A DNA stretch of 64,000 nt from Tridacna crocea (taxonomy: Eukaryota > Mollusca > Bivalvia > Cardiida > Cardiidae): the NCBI GenBank assembly GCA_943736015.1, contig OX031063.1, positions 20,815,501-20,879,500 on the forward strand, written 5' to 3'. The first letter of the stretch is position 1. Every line of letters begins with the position of its first letter. The position numbers and the translations under genes are program-made. Below, in pieces: positions 36,287 to 46,400 of the stretch. Below the pieces are notes generated by a model that did not search any database, had not been told where the DNA came from, and saw nothing but the letters and a program-made list of their open reading frames with translations.

Positions 36287-39200
36287 TAAAGGGGGCTAAT
36301 GATAATCTCCCTTTGAAATGAGAATATAGTGATTTTAAAATTGAAAATAATAACTCCATGAAGACAAAACCTCCGAAAGTAGCTCTGTTAAGATCCTACA
36401 ATAGTGATAATACTGAATAATACCATATTTTCCGCAGTAAAACTAGAGTGGAAATAGATGTTCCTCTTCAGGTAGGAATACCTTAATACCCGCAGGTGGC
36501 TACGGTTACGAAGAGATATCCATGGGCAAGGTATGGCAGAATCCATGCCTAATAACGGCTTAGGTAACATATGAGTTGTAAGTGTAATGAAAATGAAATA
36601 ATCTAGAAGATTTAGAAATGAAACGCGATTGAAACAAAGAAAATGGACAAATTAGACAACTTGCGCTAGAGCAAAACCACCAAAATGCTTTTTCCACATG
36701 TCAAAAGAGAGAGCTTCTTGGTAGTTTTATTTAAACGCTAATATTAGTACACTTACACCCGCTCTTCTACCGATCTGAAAGAGAGAAAAAGAAGCAGATA
36801 TATAACAACAGAATCAAAAGAAAACAATGCAATACTTTTCGCTATACATGTAGATCAATTTTCTTATTGTCCAAGGACCACTTTACCTCATCATGATTCA
36901 GCTTGGTGATAGAGAGAATGGAGTTTACAGATCAATAATTATTTCATGGTTTCCGGTAGGATATCGAGAAATAGCACTGAAAATATTTTTTCGATATTTC
37001 GTGGGTACAACCAGTAAAAATACCGTTTTTTTTTTATTATTATTATTATTTTCAGGTTACCCAGGTAAATTGCGCATGACTCACAACCAGATGGAAATAT
37101 GACGTCATTTACCTTACATCTCTCGCGCTTGTAATGCTTTCCTACACGGGAGGAGTACGCCATGGGGAATGACTGAAAAGAACTCTACTGAATTTTGATA
37201 AAGCTCCCCATAGAAAGGGTTAAAAGCATGAATATTTGGGGGGTTTTTTTCGGTGAAATATCGAAATTTATTTCATCGAGTGAACACCATCGGTAATCGC
37301 CACTCGTGAAAATATTACCGATGGTGGTCACTCGATGAAGAAATGAATCTCGATCTTTCATAAAAAAAAACAATATCCTTAAAGACCTTTATTTATGTAA
37401 TGACTTGCTTCTATCCTGCGTCACCGGGATGCATTAAGATACCATTTGCCAGACTGTAGCTTAAATACTTTGGTAGCTTAACCAAGTAAGCTCCTGTTTT
37501 ATCCCGAGAAATATTTGCTAATTTTAGTGTCCCTGGGCCCTCGATACTCTCTGTAATACCATGTGGACTTTACACGTTTGTAAAACACGTTTAACCTTGC
37601 CTTTCCATACTAATTGGCTTAATCGAGACGGAGTTCAAGTTGAGCCAGACACCTCACTTTTACATATTAATGAGCATCTATGTGAAAAGGGAGCTTAATG
37701 CATCTGCGAAAAATATCGACCCGCATCATGCTGCGCAGTCCGCGCAGGCTGACCTGAGACGAAACTTTTCGCTATTAGTCTACTTTCTGTATGTTTAAGA
37801 ACCAATCTACATCAGGCTTAAGTGGGTTGTTAAAAAAAGTGGCTACTATGGATTCATAGATATATGATGTGTTGCATGGTACCATTGATGACGGAGTTGT
37901 ATTAAGCCCCCGTTTCATAGAGCATGGCTTGATATATGGCCTGCTACACGTAAAAAGAGTCATTCAACTATTTGCGTAAGGTATCGTCTCAGATCAGCCT
38001 GCGCACTCTGCGCATGCTAATCTGAAACGATCCTTTCCGTTTTGATGTATTTTTCTATTTTGCACAAGTCTGCTGTAGCACATAATCTAAAGTAGTCGTA
38101 AAGTGCCGTCTCGGATCAGCCTGCGCAGACTGCGCAGGCTGATCCGAGACGACACTTTACGCAAATGTCCCTTTTCACGTGTTCCATATAATAGGGTACA
38201 CATTGTTTGCCTGACGGCCTTTTGTTCAGGAGAACCAGAGGTTAATTAAAAAAAAAATTACATCGGTCTAGAAGAAAATTCTTGCAACTGATACTAGTCA
38301 CACTCGATTCTGTTTGACAGGAACAACACCAGTGCTCCCTCGGATGTGTACGACTACGAACAGTCCCAAAGTTTGGCACCCACTCCCGGGTATCGAACTC
38401 TAGGCCCTATGATTACCAGGTTGACGCTCTACCTCACAACCAGGGACACACCAGATGAATGCGCAGTTAAGACATGGTGTCAGCTTAGATCTTTGATGTC
38501 CACATGGTACTGTGACTGTTAACAGTATATCAGTTTTCTGATTGACCCATAAATCCTTACCAGATGACAAAATTTAAGACATTTATAAATACGATATAAT
38601 GAAAACATCTGAAGACTACAAATTAAATGGGGCCAAGTACATGTAATTAGATTTGTACCTCAAAGGGTAGAAAACATGGTAGAAAATGGGGAAAATGACG
38701 GTTATCACTTTCTCATATTCCTACAATATTTTCATAAACCTTTTCTTACAGGGTTGTAGAAAAACTTTATCGTTTGGAAAAGGTTTAAAACGATATAACA
38801 TACTTTCCAAAGTAGGAAGCTAAAGCGTAAACATGGTATTTTCAGAACGAACATCTTATCAAAGTTGGGGAAATGAATGAAGGCGGCATTTTATGTCAGC
38901 AACATCGACGACAAGAACTTTGATGTCTTGTCAAGTAATTTGTATATACGGTAAAGTTCTTGTCAAATACTGAGTAACTCTATTAATCTTCAACACTTGT
39001 CTTTGAGGCAACGCTCTGGGCTCAAGAAATTTATCGGACGTAAAAGTCCCTTTAGAAAATCAAGGATATACGTTTTATCACTAACGTGGCAGGGGAACGT
39101 AGAAGGGAAAGGAGCATTGGCACAGTAACGACGAATGGTTGTATTTGCTCAGTGTTTAACGCACGCCTTCTATTTTAGACTCGTACGGAAGGAAAATTTA

Positions 39201-40033
39201 CCCACGTAGAATCATTACTTTACTGTATTGCATATCAAGGGAAGAATATCAAGGGACAAAAGGGTGTCCGACATGGGGCTTGAACCCACAACCCCTAAAC
39301 ACTACTGCAGTGAAGTGCTACTAAGTGAATCAAGGGAGAAAATTGTGCCCAACGTGGGACTCGAACCCAAGACCCCCGGAACACTAGTAACTAACTCCTC
39401 CTTCGGTCCCCATGGACCGCCGGTGCGGCTAAACTCCTAAACACTAGTACTGAAGTAAATCAAGGAAGAAAATTATGCCCGACGTGGGACTCGAAACCAC
39501 GACCCCCGGAACACTACTGGTAGATCTAGTCTAGTAACTTACTCCTCCTACACTCCCCATGGACCGCTAGTGTGGCTATCCAGGGTTCACCAATTAACCC
39601 CGCCGCCAGTGAAGTAGACCTAAACTAAATCAAGTGAGACGTGGGGCTCGAACCCATAAACCCCAGAAAACTACTGTAGTGATGCACCTCTACCAAACTG
39701 AGCTAGCCGGGCATCTGATTATGAGTCAATCCAACGTCAACTACAACAAACCATTGCAGACATGTAAGAAATGAAATTTGAACCAGAGTTGACAAGTGAC
39801 ATTACTTTGCCTACCGCTCTAACGCCAATTATAGCTTTTCCCCATCTCGCCTTAGGGTCTTTAGATTGACGCTGATCCTTGCTCGATCTCCTCCCAAACA
39901 GCAGTTTTCTTTCTTTCAAACTTGAAGGTGACGTTTCTTTTTTTTCTTCCGTCTTTTCTTTAACCTCTTCCTTCGGTTTTTCAGTCGTTTCTTTAACTCC
40001 ATCCTTTTCGTCCTTCTTTTCAGCACTAGCCAT
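30051..40033 (-). CDS. Cyclic-nucleotide-gated cation channel, CNGA type (complete, six exons, 707 aa)
   Basis: This is a plasma-membrane cation channel opened by cGMP or cAMP in sensory or neuronal signalling. Exons in gene order: 40033-39806, 37172-37113, 36774-36757, 33914-33799, 33258-33044, 31537-30051; all phases match. The N-terminus is charged and Lys/Glu-rich. VVVDPSG precedes S1; S2 follows the DQPHLP linker; S3 is [14 protein letters not shown]4 is [16 protein letters not shown]. The pore reads [11 protein letters not shown] at about 349-358. The C-linker ([10 protein letters not shown]) leads to the nucleotide-binding domain (about 474-600) with FGEISVL and NRRTACVKT, whose Arg and Thr bind the phosphate and favour cGMP. 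A coiled coil follows at about 614-645, as in CNGA leucine zippers. The pore has Asp where vertebrate CNGA has Glu. The length fits the family. Confidence 0.95.
32157..32382. mobile_element. Family A MITE in CNG intron 5
   Basis: Arms ccctttaccaaa and gagttaa flank a damaged hairpin lacking the ggag block on one side. Confidence 0.8.
32443..32502. repeat. Family D hairpin, diverged
   Basis: Shortened loop; stem partly mispaired. Confidence 0.65.
32561..32758. mobile_element. Family F foldback MITE, complete
   Basis: gggcccgtattcaccaacc at left, ggttggtgaatatggtccc at right, central perfect palindrome around ccgtttagccaatcag. Confidence 0.93.
33044..33258 (-). CDS. CNG channel exon 5: S1-S2
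   Basis: The acceptor gtgtctgtttcag and donor ATAG|gtatgt bound 215 nt. It reads [18 protein letters not shown], then S1 ([20 protein letters not shown]), the short [11 protein letters not shown] linker and S2 ([18 protein letters not shown]) ending RSRI. The VVDPSG motif and L-D-Y-x-S-D-x-x-Y-x-x-D are CNG-channel hallmarks. The last codon is split as G|GT with exon 6. Confidence 0.93.
33512..33605. mobile_element. Family C fragment
   Basis: gaggcttaatgcatttgca arm and an imperfect hairpin, next to a half family A copy at 33425-33463. Confidence 0.75.
33799..33914 (-). CDS. CNG channel exon 4: pre-S1 cytoplasmic segment
   Basis: The acceptor attatttcag and donor AAAGC|gtaact bound 116 nt reading [19 protein letters not shown] then [17 protein letters not shown]. 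This type of acidic, amphipathic stretch precedes S1 in CNG channels. It ends in phase 2 (GC|A) and joins exon 5. Confidence 0.85.
33972..34204. mobile_element. Family A TTAA MITE in CNG intron 3
   Basis: TTAA at both ends, hairpin intact; the left end is 58 bp from the acceptor side of CNG exon 4. Confidence 0.9.
34287..34545. mobile_element. Family B two-hairpin MITE in CNG intron 3
   Basis: Ends agcaacacacgaaaagg and its mirror, spacer gcacaagtctactgtggc. Confidence 0.9.
34607..34735. mobile_element. Family C element
   Basis: cttgtggtggaatggtcctt arm and diverged hairpin, following a family B element. Confidence 0.7.
35068..35295. mobile_element. Family G TTAA foldback MITE
   Basis: Perfect termini TTAAccctttactccata and its reverse complement; central hairpin gtgaaattgctcgt with its mirror. 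It is the same size as family A but has different sequence. Confidence 0.93.
36254..36285. repeat. Poly-T tract
   Basis: A run of about 32 T within a CNG intron. Confidence 0.95.
36757..36774 (-). CDS. CNG channel exon 3, an 18-nt microexon
   Basis: Six codons (IGRRAG) lie between a strong polypyrimidine acceptor (ttttctctctttcag) and a perfect donor (gtaagt). Both flanking exons are phase 0, so inclusion or skipping keeps the frame. It adds two adjacent arginines to the cytoplasmic N-terminus. It was found from splice signals alone; RNA is needed to prove use. Confidence 0.7.
37113..37172 (-). CDS. CNG channel exon 2 (60 nt)
   Basis: The acceptor gttcttttcag and donor AAG|gtaaat bound exactly 20 codons in phase 0, starting [20 protein letters not shown]. 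It has no recognised domain; its place in the chain comes from splice signals and phase. An internal ATG could act as an alternative start, but the upstream exon reads in frame without a stop. Confidence 0.72.
37253..37346. mobile_element. Family O foldback
   Basis: atttcatcgagtgaacacca with mirror ending agaaat; small gccactcgtgaaa centre. Confidence 0.88.
37680..37775. mobile_element. Family C element
   Basis: gtgaaaagggagcttaatgc arm and hairpin with gcgcagtccgcgcaggc. Confidence 0.82.
37937..38186. mobile_element. Family B two-hairpin MITE in CNG intron 1
   Basis: Ends cctgctacacgtaaaaag and cttttcacgtgttcc; the second hairpin is perfect at 38098-38162. Confidence 0.9.
38290..38460 (-). 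repeat. SINE-like segment with tRNA-type head
   Basis: Reverse complement carries ggttgtgaggtagagcgtca and gggttcgatacccggga-type boxes. Confidence 0.6.
39245..39715 (-). repeat. Tandem array of tRNA-like (SINE-type) modules
   Basis: Four modules on the - strand contain T-arm-like ggttcgagtcccac; spacing begins at about 39249, 39328, 39457 and 39625. The last also has an A-box-like tagctcagtttggtagag (39690-39712). None folds as a complete tRNA by eye. Confidence 0.78.
39806..40033 (-). CDS. CNG channel exon 1: start and charged N-terminus
   Basis: ATG at 40033-40031 opens 76 codons reading [19 protein letters not shown]..., then [19 protein letters not shown], with donor AAA|gtaatg. The preceding in-frame TTG is not taken as the start. 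It is Lys/Glu-rich and probably disordered, with a basic patch near the end. The phase 0 donor joins exon 2. Confidence 0.82.
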
Positions 40034-40426
40034 CAATCATTTTCTAAGTTTTCTCTCAGTTAGATCTATTTGTTATTCGGATATTTGTTCCACCATTTTG
40101 AACGCTATAACATTCTTTTGTACACCAAAACTGATGACATCAGCTCTGACATCATCCTAAATTTGATGACGTTTGAATACATAACTTAGTCTTTAAATTT
40201 CGCCAGATAGTGCTGTACTGCAAAACTTGATCTAATAGGTTAGACGTCTTTACTCGAAAAAGACCATACTTTAAGGGCTTACAGGTTCAAACCACAGGTG
40301 CCTGACGTGTCTGGTATCATACTATCCCTCTAAATAGATATAATAAATTAAAGTTGTAGAGTAGGCAGGCACTGTAAGGGATACTAATGATATGAATAAA
40401 TATATTCATACACGAATATTCAAATA

Positions 40427-40430
<4 letters not shown>

Positions 40431-40473
<43 letters not shown>
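40431..40473. repeat. (CT)n microsatellite
   Basis: About 21 CT units in the divergent intergenic region. Confidence 0.97.
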
Positions 40474-40476
<3 letters not shown>

Positions 40477-40501
40477 TTGTTCCATCTCTTATAAGGGCAT
40501 T

Positions 40502-40887
40502 TAAGGTAAGACCTGTGTAGTGCACTTCCGGTGAAATTCTAATTGGTTGATAAAATATAAGGATAAATAAGGATTTATGCAGAAATAATATTTTTGCACA
40601 TTTCTAACGGATCAGAAATTCCGTTTATGTCTATCTTGAAATTATTTTTTGATGCTTTTGTTACTTTTCTGAAAAGGAAGGTAATTATTATCTCGTTTTG
40701 AATTGATAATGTAGTGGTCTTAGATTTATAAATGATAATTCAAAGAAGGAAAAAATGGAAAAAATGAAATGGTGAAAGTAGATCTAGACTAATTCAATAA
40801 TACTCATTTTTAATTCTAGCTAATTTTGCAGGATGATATTTTAGTGGAAATAGATAGCTGTTTTCCATTACACAGGTCTTACCTTAA
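40502..40887. mobile_element. Family H TTAA element
   Basis: TTAAggtaagacctgtgta at left, acaggtcttaccTTAA at right; about 386 bp, no coding frame. Confidence 0.92.
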
Positions 40888-41324
40888 CATCATAAAGATG
40901 TTAGTCGTGGTCTTTAATGATTACTGAATCATGATCTGATGGTTTATTCAGGTTTTAACCATAGTTATTAAGCAAACTATGGATCTCATTATCTTTCGAT
41001 GTACCTTGGACTTTAAATTACGAGTTGGTAAGATAACAGTGAGGTACTACTAGGGGCCCTTGATCCTTTCGATACAAATTTGTATAGAGTCTACTTTAGA
41101 TCTGTCATGTTGAGAATTCATTTTCCGTTAATTAACTTTTTACATGCCAGCAAAATTTTAGAAACAGCGAAAATGGCATCATTTTTAGCGATAAAACTGG
41201 ATGTAGATCTAGAGATGTAGCTAAAATGACAAAATCTCTCTCTGAAATGAAAAAAGAATTGCAGGAAAAGGATTCCACATAATGTTATTTATCATTGTTA
41301 TTAAAACAGGGGATTGTTGGTTAT

Positions 41325-41472
41325 TTATGGCAAAAGGTGAGATTGCTCGTGACGAATAATTTCCCCTTTTGTCACAATGTTTTCTATGCTATCAAAAGGT
41401 GTCATATACACATAAAAATGGTTTCATCCTTGCTGTTATACCATAGAAGTGCCTTATGGGGTGAAGGGTTAA
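41325..41472. mobile_element. Family G MITE, left end missing
   Basis: It shares gtgagattgctcgtgacgaa, acaatgttttctatgctatc and ggggtgaagggTTAA with the other G copies. Confidence 0.82.
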
Positions 41473-41527
41473 ACAGTAATGGAAATTGAACCACTCACAA
41501 GAGCCGCGACTCACCGACCTTTTGCAG

Positions 41528-41589
41528 GTAATGAAGATCAAGATCAGACTGCACAGAACGTGTAGTCTGATCTTTGATCTATAATGTCC
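41528..41589. repeat. Family D hairpin
   Basis: gatcaagatcagactgcac stem with mirror. Confidence 0.8.
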
Positions 41590-41681
41590 AAAAAGGGGAT
41601 GATTTTCTTCTAAAAAGTAAGCTAAAAACAGCATCATTCAGGTTTTTACTATAGACTGTCCAGAAAGTTTCATTTTACCTA

Positions 41682-41909
41682 TTAATCCTTTACCAAATAT
41701 TCCCAGGTTTTCACGACCCTGAGACAGAAACCTTCTGAAAACATTGTGGGAAAAGGAGAAAATGCTGGTAACCAGTATTTTCTCCTTTTTCCACAATGTA
41801 TTCTTCCCTTCCCAAAATAATTTCAATTTTTGAGTCACATTAATTTTGTCGTCTGAAAATGCTTCCAATTAGGGCTAGTCTAAAATCATGTCGCGTGATA
41901 AAGAGTCAA
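41682..41909. mobile_element. Family A MITE
   Basis: Left TTAAtcctttaccaaa, central hairpin 41750-41800, right end decayed to gtcaag. Confidence 0.85.
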
Positions 41910-42141
41910 GCAGTTTCAGGGTTAAACACACCTTCAGGTGACAGATTTTAAAAGCAGTGTGGAAAAAGGAACAATTGCTTTGATAAGGAATAGATCTATC
42001 ACTATTTTTTTCCAAACAACGTTCTCATCTGATTTGATTTTTTTTTATAGTTTCTTTCTTTGGTTCAAACATTTGACCATGAAGTTAAAAAAGAATAATT
42101 CGATCGATTTCGAAAGTTGGTTTGGTCTGTGTGGCAGAGCG

Positions 42142-42378
42142 TTAACCCTTTTCCAAACAGTCACGGGTCGAAACGATCCTAGGGTAGATAATTTTTTTTT
42201 TTTTTAGACCATTATGGAAAAAGGAGAAAATGCTAATTATAACCAACGTTTTCTCCTCATCCAACAATGTTTTCTACTAATCTGTAAGATCTACAATAGG
42301 AGTCACATTTAGTTTATCGTATGCAAATAGTTTTACATTTGACAGGTCCAAAGTTAATTATTGTATAGTAAGAGTTAA
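42142..42378. mobile_element. Family A MITE, first of a tandem TTAA array
   Basis: TTAA at 42142-42145 and at 42375-42378, the latter shared with the next element. The hairpin has diverged (gctaattataaccaacg). Confidence 0.88.
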
Positions 42379-42605
42379 CCCTTTACCAGACAATGCCGAC
42401 TTTTGACTCTCCTGAAAAAGAAGCCTTTTGAAAACATTGTGGGAAAAGAAGAAAATGCTGGTAACCAGCATTTTCTCCTTTTCCCACAATGTTTTCTACT
42501 CTATCCAAAACAAAAATGACAACATTTGAGCTACACTGAAACTGTCGTCTGCAAATGCTTTCAATTTGGACAAGGTTAAAATTTTGTCGTCTGGTAAAGG
42601 GTTAA
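42375..42605. mobile_element. Family A MITE, second of the tandem array
   Basis: Left TTAAccctttaccaga, right ggtaaagggTTAA, intact hairpin at 42430-42495; it shares TTAA on both sides. Confidence 0.92.
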
Positions 42606-42831
42606 CTCTTTACCAAACCACACAATTTTGTACACTACCAAATTCAAAGCATTTGCAAAGGACAAATCAAATGTTGCTCAAATGGTGATTCCTGTCTTTG
42701 ATCGTGCAGAAAACATTTTAGGAAAATGTAGGAAATGCTTGTAACCAGCATTTCTCTCTTCTTCCGACGATGTTTTGAAAGCCATTCATTCCACGGTCGT
42801 TAACACTCGGGATAGTGTGGTACAGAGTTAA
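42602..42831. mobile_element. Family A MITE, third of the tandem array
   Basis: Left TTAActctttaccaaac, right ggtacagagTTAA; the hairpin is partly decayed. Confidence 0.88.
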
Positions 42832-42935
42832 CCCTTAGACTCTTCGGTGCGATTTAATGACCTTTTGTGGACAATGTAGATCAAGATCAGACTGCACGGA
42901 ACGTGCAGTCTGATCTTGGATCTACAATGTCCCAT
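42828..42935. mobile_element. Family D element starting at the same TTAA
   Basis: It begins TTAAcccttagactc and carries the D hairpin (gatcagactgcacg with its mirror); the distal end is not resolved. Confidence 0.75.
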
Positions 42936-43058
42936 CAGGAAATATTTTTCTCTGATAAAAAGACACAAAATAACTTTGAAATACTATCGGAATTCACCAC
43001 TGGCGTGAAAGTTTCATATCTAACTTATAAACAAGGTTGAAGGTCCATTGCAATGTGA

Positions 43059-43288
43059 TTAACCCTTTCCCAAACAAGCCCTTGTTTTTACATGTCTGCA
43101 GTGCAAGTCTTTTGAAAAAACACTGTGGGAAAAGGAGAAATTGCTCATAACGAGCCATTTCTCCTTTTCCCACAGTGTTTTCTACCCATTTGGAATATTT
43201 TCTGCCATTTTTATAACATTTGAAATTGTCGTCTGCGAACTCTTGGAGTTTGGAAGAGTCTAAAATTTGTCGTTTGGGAAAGGGTTAA
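43059..43288. mobile_element. Family A TTAA MITE just upstream of the membrane protein start codon
   Basis: TTAAccctttcccaaac at left, gggaaagggTTAA at right, hairpin with cgttatgagc-type loop. It ends 66 bp before ATG 43354. Confidence 0.9.
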
Positions 43289-43353
43289 CAAAGTTACATG
43301 TACACGATACACTATACATTAGGAGTGTTTGTCACTATAAACATGCAATTAGA

Positions 43354-43438
43354 ATGGATTTCCTCTTGTTATCTGTTGTGTTTGGAAGTTCTTTTGGCTT
43401 AACATCGGGGTTTCTACTTTGGAATACAAATTCTACAG
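43354..43438 (+). CDS. Type I membrane protein exon 1: signal peptide
   Basis: ATG at 43354 opens 28 codons that are almost all hydrophobic, followed by WNTNST and donor ACAG|gtaaac in phase 1. A complete family A transposon ends only 66 bp before this ATG (TTAA at 43285-43288), so it would sit in the 5' UTR or core promoter. Confidence 0.75.
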
Positions 43439-46400
43439 GTAAACTATGTTTATTTTTTCTTTAGTTAGGTATAGGTAGATCTAGCTGTCTACCATACGAC
43501 AAAATTGTAAAATGGTCCAAATCGAGGAAATTTGCAGACAAGAGATCAAATGTGTTGGAAATGGTGAAATTTGTCTTTGGAAGAGAATTAACAAAGAAAA
43601 TTTGGGAAAAAGAGAAAATGCTGATAAATGACATTTACTACTTTTTCCGTGATGGGAAAAAAGCCATTGGCATGATGGAAAGGATATTGCACAAGGTATT
43701 GATAAATACTTGTGACAATTCAAACATATCTGTCGGTGCAACGAAAACAATTTACTTTATTTTTTCAAAGATACAATTAATAATAATGAATTACCCCATT
43801 ATATATGTACGTTTTATGTGTATAGCGCATACTTAAATTACGCAATAATTTTGGCTGCTCAGTCCTGTTCTTTAAGGGAAATGGCATTCATTATGGGTAT
43901 GGACATGTTTCCTCGGACTGGCGTGGCCCTCATCCTTACCATTTGTATTTATAACAACGCGCCTTCCCAAATACCCTATTTGCCTGTTTGTCCGTCTGAA
44001 AATATCTGACTATCACGAGACGCACTTATTAACCCTTTCCCAAACGACACATTTTGGACTCTTCAAAACCAAAAGAGTTTGCAGGCAACAATTTTTGATT
44101 TGAATAAAATGCCAGAAAGTTCTCAAAAAGGGTAGAAAACACTGTGGAAAAAGGAGAAATTGCTCGTTACGAGCAATTTCTTCTTTTCCCACAGTTTTTC
44201 AAAAGACTATTACTGCAGACACGTAAAATCCAGGGCTTGTTTGGGAAAGGATTAATCTAATGAAACTGTTTATTTTTTCTCATGTGTCTATGTATTATAG
44301 ATTTGAGAATAAAAGTATTTGTCTGATAAAAGATTATGGGGGATATCACTTCATTTGCTGCTCGATGTATCTGAAAAGATGTTGAAAAGGGCGTTAAACG
44401 CTAAAGAACAACGTATTTTGTGGACACTGATGCCTTTATTTATCTTAGACAGTAATAATCTGACTCCAGTATCAAATTTAAGAATGAACTTTTTTGAAAT
44501 ATTTTCCTATCGCATTTGTGATCGGCTTTATATAAATGCAGCTGATCCAATCTTCGCTGGTTCGTCTTCATGTTACGTCTACGTCATGTGAAAGAGTCTT
44601 TCTACAAGACATTCAAGAGCACTAAGAAAGACATGAAAAAAAGAGATGTCACATTTGATAGTACTGAAAATTGTTAAAAACGGTATAAATCACGATGCTA
44701 ACAGAAAATTTGAACGCATAATACACACAGAAAGTACATACATGTATTTAACTTCTTAACACACTGTCCAAAGCCACCTTTTAATCGATTTTGCAGACAG
44801 CGGAGATCAAGATCAGACTGCACTTTCTGTTCAGTCTGATCATGATCTACGCTATCCGTTTATTTTATCAGATGATGCAATCCAAATCTCTCAGCGATTC
44901 GAAAATAGTTGGACCAAATGGAATTTGGAAACGTCAATTTCAGCTTACCTGAAGTGTTGGGTTTACAATTTCTAATCAGGGGACAGATGATATATGACGG
45001 TTGAAAACTATTTGCATTTTGATAAAGTTTGGTACTTTCCCTTCCTTGTAATACAATTTATCCAGTCCCAAACAACCCCATGTTTAACTCATTACCAAAC
45101 GACAATATTTCAGGTTTGCCCAAATCCAAAGAATTTGCAGACGACAAAATAACAGTGACTGAAAATTTGAAATTTGTTTTGTGAAGGGTAGAAAATATTG
45201 TGGGAACAGGAGAAAATGCTGGTTACCAGCTTTTTCTCCTTTTCCCTCAGTGTTTTCTAAAACCAAACTGCACGTTTTAATGACGTCAGCATTATCTCCT
45301 GCTAGATGGCATTCTGTAAATACTCATCTATCTAGTTTGGGCATCCTGGGTACAGAACCGAAACACTTTCCTACGCGACAACCGTTACTTTGAATTTCGA
45401 ACTAAAATAAACGTTTACTCAATAAAACGCTAGATCTACCTCGTGCAATTCACTCAGCTATGATCAGCAGTCTAAAAAAATCTGGAGCTAAAGCAGGTCT
45501 CATTTCTCCTCAAACGTATTGATAATAGCTACTTTTTTACATTACTACTTTATAGAGCGCAATATTACAGTCAGTCCACTTTTGGCGCTAGTGATGCGTC
45601 ATATAAGTCGAATCTTCGAAGAATATGACATGCGAAGACAATGGTGATGTCAGTTTCCTGTGACGTTATTTTTGTTTATTGAATTGTAGTGGCACTCAGA
45701 AGCGAATTTCTATTTGGTCAGCATACTCGATTCGTTAGATTATAAAACAGGAAATTTTCGCTTAACACGCTCTGAAAGGGTAAAACTTTGCAGTATAATA
45801 AATTCGTTGTACGGTCAAGTGGCAGGGGACTAGGAAACTTGTTCACGGCTGTGTTGAATCAAGTCGCAACCTCGTCTACTGCTCGGGACGACATGATTCA
45901 CCAGTCATGAACAAGTTTCCAAGTCCCCTGCCACCTGACCGTACATCTAATATAGTTAGGTCGGAGTATCACTGGACAAAGCAATCATTAAAGCCTCTAG
46001 TGAAGGAGAAGAGAAAATTTATATGAAACATGCTCTGTGAAAAGGGGATTTAATGGATCTGCGAAAAGTATCGACTCAGGTCAGCCTGCGCAGTCCGCGC
46101 AGGCTGACCTGGGCCGAAACTTTTCGCTATTGTTTAATTTTCTGTATGTTCATAGACCAGTCTACCTCATGCTTATTCCTTTCCCAAACAATCCGCGGTT
46201 TTTACGACCCTGAGATAGACACCTTTTGAAAACATTCTGGGGAAAAGGAGAAAATGCTGGTAAGCATTATCGATACATGTCTAATTTGTAGTCAGATACC
46301 TAGGTTGTTACAGTTGCATGTCTAATTTTCATTCATGATCACTTTCCTTAAACACGTCAAATTTCTGTAATCATAGTGCAACTATTTATCGTTTTTTTTT

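Larger units (their letters stand above)
33915..36756 (-). other. CNG intron 3
   Basis: It contains A (33972-34204), B (34287-34545), C (34607-34735), a complete family G element (35068-35295), stretches related to family H (about 35380-36130), and a poly-T run (36254-36285). No exon signals beyond those assigned. Confidence 0.6.
37173..39805 (-). other. CNG intron 1
   Basis: It contains foldback O (37253-37346), C (37680-37775), B (37937-38186), a SINE-like segment with a tRNA-type end (about 38290-38460), a decayed A (about 38565-38790), and the tRNA-like tandem array (39245-39715). Confidence 0.6.
40034..43353. promoter_or_regulatory. Divergent intergenic region between the CNG channel and membrane protein genes
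   Basis: The two genes are transcribed away from each other, so both promoters should lie in these 3.3 kb. No TATA box is convincing. It holds a J fragment (40290-40380), a CT microsatellite (40431-40473), H (40502-40887), truncated G (41325-41472), D (41528-41589), A (41682-41909), and the tandem TTAA array (42142-42935) followed by A (43059-43288). Confidence 0.5.

Noticed and set aside
39245..39715. Cluster of genuine tRNA genes
   Set aside because: T-arm-like blocks repeat, but cloverleaf stems do not form by eye and module spacing is irregular.
41682..43288. CRISPR-like array of spaced palindromes
   Set aside because: Repeats are about 225 bp with TTAA borders and no unique spacers of constant length; they are transposons in an animal genome.
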